A stretch of DNA of 20,916 nucleotides from a virus, in the IMG/VR virus record IMGVR_UViG_3300048021_000504, positions 1-20,916 of that record; one strand, given 5' to 3'. This document shows, in pieces, positions 17,116 to 20,916 of this stretch (positions are counted from its first letter, which is position 1; every line of letters begins with the position of its first letter). The notes below the pieces were generated by a model that was not told the DNA's origin, did not search any database, and saw only the letters and a program-made list of their open reading frames with translations. A program made the translations under genes and the position numbers.

Positions 17116-17435
17116 TGGCACTAACAAAAATAACAGGTGGAGATGGTATTAAAGACAGTACCATCAAAGAAGCCGATCTTAATATAGATAATACTCCTAC
17201 AAATGATTATGTACTAACTGCAAAATCCAGTGCAGCCGGAGGTCTTACATGGGCTGAAGGTAGTGCTGGTGCAGCAGGCGGTGGGTCGGATAAAATTTTT
17301 TGGGAGAATGGGACAACAGTAACAACTAGCTATACGATTACCAATAATCATAATGCTGGTACGTTTGGTCCTATCACAGTAAACTCAGGAGCTACAGTCA
17401 CTGTAGGTTCTGGCGAAACTTGGGTAATAATATAA
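17115..17435 (+). CDS. Free-standing fibre-tip protein, 106 aa
   Basis: The last 48 residues (DKIFWENG to TWVII) align without gaps to the C-terminus of the tail fibre, with 32 identities by my count. The preceding part (ADLNIDNTPTNDYVLTA... GLTWAEGSAGAAGGG) matches the fibre's pre-tip segment in pattern (TKLDIHAAPSGTDKVLGY... MEWVVAEAGATGGG). It therefore looks like the end of a second fibre whose shaft and attachment domain were lost, kept as its own gene with a good start and ribosome-binding site. It may join the fibre as an alternative tip or chaperone; function is inferred. It opens block B of the duplication. Confidence 0.78.
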   Translation: MALTKITGGDGIKDSTIKEADLNIDNTPTNDYVLTAKSSAAGGLTWAEGSAGAAGGGSDKIFWENGTTVTTSYTITNNHNAGTFGPITVNSGATVTVGSGETWVII

Positions 17436-17980
17436 TGCCAGTAACAATAAATGGAACAAGCGGTCTAGTAACCGCAACAACTTTTAGTGGAAGTAGTCTG
17501 TCTGGTATAGATACAGGTAAAATTCTTCAAGTTGTTTCAACAACTAAAACAGATACAGCGTCAACTAACTCAACTAGCTTTGTGACAACAGGTCTTGAAC
17601 AAGCAATTACTATAACTTCTGGAAACAAAGTTTTAATAACGATGGATATGTATGTTGGAGCAATATCTGGATATAGTATAGCTTTTCAACTTTATAATGG
17701 TAGTTCACAGGTAACAGCTTTTCAAGGTGATGATAATGGTGGTTCTATTAGAGGTTTTGCTGGAGATTTTATAACTTCTGTTCGTTATGGTCAAGTATCA
17801 GCCGCACACCAGTTTTTAGACACACCCTCTGGAACTTCGCAAAACTACAAAGTTTATTTTCGAAATGGTTACAGTACTACTAGTGCAAATGTTTATTTAA
17901 ATAGACCTGAACAAAACCCTACACATGCTCAATCAGTTGCAACTTGTTCAACTTTAACACTTATGGAGATAGCAGCATGA
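17435..17980 (+). CDS. Small tail-fibre-associated adhesin, type a (second copy)
   Basis: I choose the ATG at 17435 (181 residues) because it overlaps the preceding stop (TAATG) and gives MPVTINGTSGL, aligned with the start of the 15366 gene; an upstream ATG at 17420 would add five residues from inside the previous gene. Family motifs are GKILQVVSTTKTDTAS, ITITSGNKVLITM, LYNGSSQ, FLDTPSGTSQNYKVYF, VYLNRPEQNP, and the ending LTLMEIAA. The final codons carry GGAG (17965-17968), and TGA overlaps the next ATG. It diverges clearly from its first copy, so the duplication is old or shaped by exchange with other phages. Confidence 0.8.
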   Translation: MPVTINGTSGLVTATTFSGSSLSGIDTGKILQVVSTTKTDTASTNSTSFVTTGLEQAITITSGNKVLITMDMYVGAISGYSIAFQLYNGSSQVTAFQGDDNGGSIRGFAGDFITSVRYGQVSAAHQFLDTPSGTSQNYKVYFRNGYSTTSANVYLNRPEQNPTHAQSVATCSTLTLMEIAA

Positions 17981-18564
17981 CAGTAAAATTAGTCGGATCT
18001 ACCTCTGGGTCAGTATCCTTACAGGCTCCAGCATCAACATCTGGTGGTGCACATAGAGTTTTAACTTTGCCAGATGCAGACGCTACACTGTTATCATCAG
18101 CTTCTAGTGTTGGTAAAATTCTTCAAGTTATTTCAACAACTAAAACTGATGCTGCAAGTCAAGCCTTAACTGGATCAGGTAACTTTTTTGATATATCAGG
18201 AATGTCTGTTTCAATTACACCCTCAAGTTCAAGTAATAAAGTACTTGTTATGACAACAGTTGCCGTTGCTTGTAATGATGCAGATCAAAACAACTTTATT
18301 CTATTAAGAAGAGACTCCACTGATATTGCTAAAGGTACAGCAGGTGGCACTACTAATGGTTCTTTTTATCATAGAGCCCGTAATACTTTTGCACCAGAAA
18401 ATATTAGTGTGCATTTTTTAGATAGTCCATCTTCTACAAGTACACTCACTTACAAAGTCAGGTGGTCAGGAGAAAATGGTGATACTTATTTTATTAACAG
18501 AAATACTAGTAATACAAATGAAGGAATGATCTCCTCTATAACAGTTATGGAAGTAGCAGCTTAA
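17977..18564 (+). CDS. Small tail-fibre-associated adhesin, type b (second copy)
   Basis: The start at 17977 (195 residues) is chosen because it overlaps the previous stop (ATGA), sits eight bases after GGAG, and aligns with the 15902 gene; a more upstream ATG at 17944 lies inside the previous gene. Motifs are VKLVGSTSGSVSLQAP, LTLPDAD, GKILQVISTTKTDAAS, DISGMSVSITPSSSSNKVLV, LRRDSTDIAKG, HFLDSPSSTSTLTYKVRW, YFINRNT, and the ending ITVMEVAA. Unlike the other members, its end is not joined to the next gene: a 28-base AT-rich gap with a T8 run follows, where the extra 99-residue gene was probably inserted. Confidence 0.8.
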   Translation: MTVKLVGSTSGSVSLQAPASTSGGAHRVLTLPDADATLLSSASSVGKILQVISTTKTDAASQALTGSGNFFDISGMSVSITPSSSSNKVLVMTTVAVACNDADQNNFILLRRDSTDIAKGTAGGTTNGSFYHRARNTFAPENISVHFLDSPSSTSTLTYKVRWSGENGDTYFINRNTSNTNEGMISSITVMEVAA

Positions 18565-18592
18565 CAATTAACAAACAAATTTTTTTTAAACA

Positions 18593-18892
18593 ATGGCATT
18601 AGATCACGAAGCAATCTACTCTGCATACGCAGGCACAGTAGTTTCAATAGACGACTCCGCAGGAGCGTTTGACAAAGACGGTAAATCAGTTACCTTAGAC
18701 GCAGTTAAGGTGGCATCAGCGAGAACTTCTCTTGATGCAGCCGCAGCCGCAATCAAATATAAATCTGACAGAGCAGCAGCTTTCGCCTCAGTAGGTGACC
18801 AGCTCGACATGCAGTATTGGGACGCAGTAAACGGAACAACTACATGGAAAACTCACGTTGCAAAAGTAAAATCAGATAACCCTAAACCATAG
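18593..18892 (+). CDS. Small tail-associated protein with GDQLD motif, 99 aa
   Basis: The ending AAFASVGDQLDMQYWDAVNG, followed by a Lys-rich tail finishing in DNPKP, is a pattern I know from small proteins next to tail-fibre genes in cyanophages and other tailed phages (YPSIGDQLD...), often annotated as tail-fibre or virion-associated. The N-terminus has IDDSAGAFDKDGKSVTLD, then Ala-rich helix. It is more GC-rich than the flanking adhesin genes and uses many C-ending and GCA/GCC codons. It breaks the otherwise collinear duplicated blocks, so I infer insertion from another phage. There is no ribosome-binding site before the ATG; the leader is AT-rich, as before the capsid gene. Function is unknown. 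Confidence 0.75.
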   Translation: MALDHEAIYSAYAGTVVSIDDSAGAFDKDGKSVTLDAVKVASARTSLDAAAAAIKYKSDRAAAFASVGDQLDMQYWDAVNGTTTWKTHVAKVKSDNPKP

Positions 18893-18897
18893 GAGGG
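18891..18897 (+). promoter_or_regulatory. Strong ribosome-binding site for the 18904 gene
   Basis: AGGAGGG overlaps the stop codon of the 99-residue gene and lies six bases before the ATG at 18904. It is one of the strongest such sites in the window. Confidence 0.85.
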
Positions 18898-18903
18898 TAA
18901 AAG

Positions 18904-19512
18904 ATGTCACGAATAATCGTAGACGCAGTTCGTAACTCGTCAGCTAGTTCTGATGGTATTACATTAGCTTCAGACGGTAGTGTTACCATTCCCGGTAATG
19001 CTACTTGTTCTGGTACAGCTACAGGATTTGGTATAGGCGGTAAGCTTCTACAAACAATAATGGTAGAAAAAACAGACACTACTTCTCATAACTCTACTAC
19101 TACTATACAAGATATAACAGGTATGACTGTTAATATTACACCCTCTGCTAGTACGAGTAAAATTTTAGTTACCTCCTGTTTGCAAGTTGTTACTGTACAA
19201 GGTCAATACAGTTTTGCTTTGTATCTAATGAGAGATAGTACAAATCTTTCTAGAGGTGACGCTAGTGGTTCTCACAGAACTCGAGCTACTTTTGGTGGGT
19301 TAAGTGATGGTGGTAATGAATATGACTTAAGACCTTTTACTATTTCATATTTAGATTCACCTAACACAACAAGTCAAGTTACATATAAATGGAGATGGAA
19401 TAACCCTTCCCACAACCAAATAATATATCTAAACAGACCTTATGGATTTGCAGATGGTGGTTATAGCGTTATGACAAGTTCTAATATAATTGTACAGGAA
19501 ATAGCAGCATAG
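18904..19512 (+). CDS. Small tail-fibre-associated adhesin, type c (second copy)
   Basis: This 202-residue protein is the last of the six paralogs. Its N-terminal module (GITLASDGSVTIPGNATCSG) matches the 16510 gene. Family motifs are GKLLQTIMVEKTDTTS, DITGMTVNITPSASTSKILV, LMRDSTNLSRGDASGS, ISYLDSPNTTSQVTYKWRW, IYLNRPYG, and the ending IIVQEIAA. A strong AGGAGGG site precedes it. Its final codons hold AGGA and overlap the next gene through TAGTG, so coupling continues into the membrane-protein genes downstream. Confidence 0.8.
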   Translation: MSRIIVDAVRNSSASSDGITLASDGSVTIPGNATCSGTATGFGIGGKLLQTIMVEKTDTTSHNSTTTIQDITGMTVNITPSASTSKILVTSCLQVVTVQGQYSFALYLMRDSTNLSRGDASGSHRTRATFGGLSDGGNEYDLRPFTISYLDSPNTTSQVTYKWRWNNPSHNQIIYLNRPYGFADGGYSVMTSSNIIVQEIAA

Positions 19513-19892
19513 TGGAAATACCCACCATCGTAATACCACCAGTAGAAAATATAGAAACTATATCCATCCCTTTACCAACAGCAGACGTTCCTTCTTATAT
19601 TCCTATGGTTGTACCTCCCAGCGATTTACAAGCACAAGAAGAACCTGAAGGTACTACCTCTGAAAAAGAGCCGGAATCTCCCGGAATGAGAAAGGTAGAC
19701 ATACCTTTTACAGAAAAACAAATGCCGGTACCTGAGACTGAAATCTTAGTAACGGCTACCACAACTGCGGTTGTGTCAGTAGCAGCAACACTTACAGCTA
19801 CAGCAGCTTTTAAATATGTTGTAACTGCTATGAAACCAATACTTAAAACTACATGGAAGAAGATAAGTCAGTCAAAGAAAAAAGTTTCTTAG
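19512..19892 (+). CDS. Pro-rich single-pass membrane protein, 126 aa
   Basis: It starts at a GTG overlapping the previous TAG. Residues 1-75 are rich in Pro, Ile and Glu (IPTIVIPPVENIETISIPLP), with no signal peptide. Residues about 78-105 form one Ala/Thr/Val-rich hydrophobic segment, and the last 20 residues are strongly basic (KPILKTTWKKISQSKKK). This suggests one membrane pass with the basic tail in the cytoplasm and a stiff Pro-rich arm on the other side or folded in the virion. I recall similar Pro-rich proteins near the end of cyanopodovirus tail modules, without known function. It overlaps the holin-like gene by 40 bases, so a lysis role is possible; a virion role is equally possible. 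Confidence 0.68.
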   Translation: MEIPTIVIPPVENIETISIPLPTADVPSYIPMVVPPSDLQAQEEPEGTTSEKEPESPGMRKVDIPFTEKQMPVPETEILVTATTTAVVSVAATLTATAAFKYVVTAMKPILKTTWKKISQSKKKVS

Positions 19893-20164
19893 GCAAAGTA
19901 AAAGATATAGCCGAAGACAAAGAACATCAAATAGAATTTCTGGGAACAGTAGTTAGATTAGGCGTAGTTGTCTGGTCTGGCTTTATTATTACTATGAATT
20001 ACGTTGATATTCCTATGGTTAAAAAATCTGGCAACTCGGATATTACTTTCGTCGCCAGCGTATTTACTGGAGCCCTTGCCACATTCGGTTTGACGACTGG
20101 AAAAAACGGCAATGGTAAAAAAATAGATTGCCCAATGGCAAAAAAACCAACAACAAAAGTATGA
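19853..20164 (+). CDS. Probable holin, two membrane helices, 103 aa
   Basis: The protein has a charged N-terminus (about 28 residues), a first hydrophobic helix at about 29-50 (FLGTVVRLGVVVWSGFIITM), a short polar link with Lys and Asn, a second helix at about 64-83 (ITFVASVFTGALATFGLT), and a basic C-terminal tail. Two helices, small size and a charged tail fit class II holins, which open the inner membrane at the end of infection. No endolysin is visible in the window. It starts inside the previous gene, and its stop overlaps the next start (ATGA). A general small membrane protein is the alternative. Confidence 0.68.
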   Translation: MEEDKSVKEKSFLGKVKDIAEDKEHQIEFLGTVVRLGVVVWSGFIITMNYVDIPMVKKSGNSDITFVASVFTGALATFGLTTGKNGNGKKIDCPMAKKPTTKV

Positions 20165-20517
20165 CTAAATTACTCATACTCTTAGCATTGTTATCACCCA
20201 GCATAGCAAGAGCAAACACAGTTACGCCACAATTTACTACAGGTTCAATGAACTCAACGACTGTTACAACTCAGACTATAACTGAGGTAGAACAGCGTCA
20301 GGTGTTCGGAGCTGCTGTAAATACATGGTCAGGAACAAACATAACACCCTCAGCCGATATATCTGGAACTGGTACAACATTTAGTGTTACCAACGCATCT
20401 GATCCTTGGGTACTAGAAACAACAACTAGAGCTGCCGGCATCGTTGAACAATGGGATACAACCAGAAACTTTACAATAAACTCCACTACAAACTCCTTGT
20501 CTGTCTTCTCACAGTAG
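20161..20517 (+). CDS. Exported protein with signal peptide, 118 aa
   Basis: I choose the ATG at 20161 because it overlaps the holin stop (ATGA) and directly gives a signal peptide: MTKLLILLALLSPSIARA, with likely cleavage after ARA. An ATG at 20128 would put eleven polar residues in front. The mature part is Thr/Ser/Asn-rich and beta-like (FTTGSMNSTTVTTQTITE, NTWSGTNITPSADISG) with no Cys. It ends LSVFSQ, which I recall from other cyanophage proteins of unknown function. It overlaps the next exported-protein gene by 67 bases in another frame. Phage genes for exported proteins in this place may act in the periplasm or at the outer membrane; function is unknown. Confidence 0.72.
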   Translation: MTKLLILLALLSPSIARANTVTPQFTTGSMNSTTVTTQTITEVEQRQVFGAAVNTWSGTNITPSADISGTGTTFSVTNASDPWVLETTTRAAGIVEQWDTTRNFTINSTTNSLSVFSQ

Positions 20518-20916
20518 GCAGTCCGGTATTTGCTGAAGGAGATACAAATAATAATAGTAACCCTGTGGCAGCAGCCACTGGAAATGTTACAAATCAAGCT
20601 GTACAATTTCAAAATAATGGAGCACCTAGCCGACAAGCCTTTGGTAGCAACGTTTCTTGCAATGGCAGCACGATGACATTTAGCCCATTTTACATGGGTA
20701 ATGATACAGAACCACAAACAGAAGATGGTTATGTAATTTCAGAGAACTGGGGGTTTCAATTAAACTTTTCAGTTCCTTTAAATCGAGACTTGACAAAGCA
20801 ATGTGAACGCATGGCTGAGTCTAAGATCCAAAAGGATCGTCTTGACTATGAGCTGGTACGTGCTCTAAAATGTGCCGAACTACAACGCAAGGGTTTCACC
20901 CTGAGACCCGGATCAC
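20451..20916 (+). CDS. Second exported protein, 3' end outside the window
   Basis: The frame is open from the ATG at 20451 to the window edge (155 codons seen). It starts with MGYNQKLYNKLHYKLLVCLL, giving a basic n-region, a hydrophobic core and likely cleavage after SPVFA (residue 28). The mature part has an Asn/Ala/Gln-rich region, then SENWGFQLNFSVPLNRDL, and a charged helical C-terminal part with Cys at 70, 118 and 141 (QCERMAE, RLDYELVRALKCAELQRKG). The DYELV-x3-KC-x-EL pattern recurs in cyanophage hypothetical proteins as I recall them. Its first 67 bases overlap the previous gene, and there is no clear ribosome-binding site, which suggests coupling. Function is unknown. Confidence 0.75.
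   Translation, partial: MGYNQKLYNKLHYKLLVCLLTVGSPVFAEGDTNNNSNPVAAATGNVTNQAVQFQNNGAPSRQAFGSNVSCNGSTMTFSPFYMGNDTEPQTEDGYVISENWGFQLNFSVPLNRDLTKQCERMAESKIQKDRLDYELVRALKCAELQRKGFTLRPGS

Larger units (their letters stand above)
15220..19512 (+). repeat. Two collinear adhesin gene blocks (tip-a-b-c and tip'-a'-b'-c')
   Basis: Block A holds the fibre tip (15220), then genes at 15366 (a), 15902 (b) and 16510 (c). Block B holds a free tip (17289), then 17435 (a'), 17977 (b') and 18904 (c'). Offsets between matching parts are 2069, 2069, 2075 and 2394 bases. The larger last step is the 99-residue gene with its flanks (18565-18903). N-termini match by type: MP(I/V)T(L/I)NG for a; (L/V)KL-x-GxVSL(K/Q) for b; ASDGS(T/V)TI for c. 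The tips share 32 of 48 residues without gaps by my count. Confidence 0.82.

Noticed and set aside
18565-18592. Possible terminator with a T8 run
   Set aside because: No GC-rich hairpin precedes the T-run; it is more likely an AT-rich leader or an insertion joint.
20298-20717. 139-codon minus-strand frame
   Set aside because: It is antisense to two overlapping exported-protein genes whose signal peptides and family patterns are clear.
1-20916. CRISPR arrays, insertion sequences, attachment sites, rRNA
   Set aside because: No repeat-spacer pattern, transposase, integrase or rRNA-like stretch was seen.

Overview
The window is a piece of a T7-like podovirus that infects marine picocyanobacteria (Prochlorococcus or Synechococcus). 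Three things support this: a phage copy of the photosystem II gene psbA at the left edge, the T7 order of virion genes (capsid, tail tubes A and B, gp13-, gp14-, gp15- and gp16-like proteins, tail fibre), and an RNA that matches the Downstream-peptide form of the glutamine riboswitch, which is known from picocyanobacteria and their phages. All genes lie on the + strand, the DNA is AT-rich, and genes are packed with many 1-40 base overlaps. The host species cannot be told from this window.

Layout. Bases 1-452 hold the 3' part of psbA, followed by an overlapping 43-residue unknown gene (452-583). Bases 584-931 hold no long gene. They contain the glutamine riboswitch (627-678) with its 17-codon peptide gene (694-747), then a hairpin-rich leader (748-931) in front of the major capsid gene (932-2092). 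A strong intrinsic terminator (2107-2131) follows the capsid gene, as in T7, and its T-run touches the start codon of tail tube A. Bases 2132-13062 encode tail tubes A and B, a gp13-like protein and three internal (ejected) virion proteins. 

Bases 13093-19512 are the adsorption region. A T7-type tail fibre is followed by six paralogous small proteins sharing one domain and the ending E-(V/I)-A-A, plus a free-standing copy of the fibre tip and a 99-residue tail-associated protein. The genes form two collinear blocks (tip-a-b-c and tip'-a'-b'-c'), so this is a tandem duplication followed by divergence and one insertion. Bases 19512-20916 encode a Pro-rich single-pass membrane protein, a probable two-helix holin, and two overlapping genes for exported proteins; the last runs off the window.

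How the parts work together: psbA would keep photosynthesis running during infection. The riboswitch peptide may tie nitrogen status to infection; this is inferred. The capsid is made in excess by termination behind it. The internal proteins are ejected to move DNA into the host, and the fibre cassette supplies interchangeable receptor-binding parts. A window-wide signal, near absence of CCWGG with Pro-Gly written almost always as CCC-GGN, suggests restriction avoidance.
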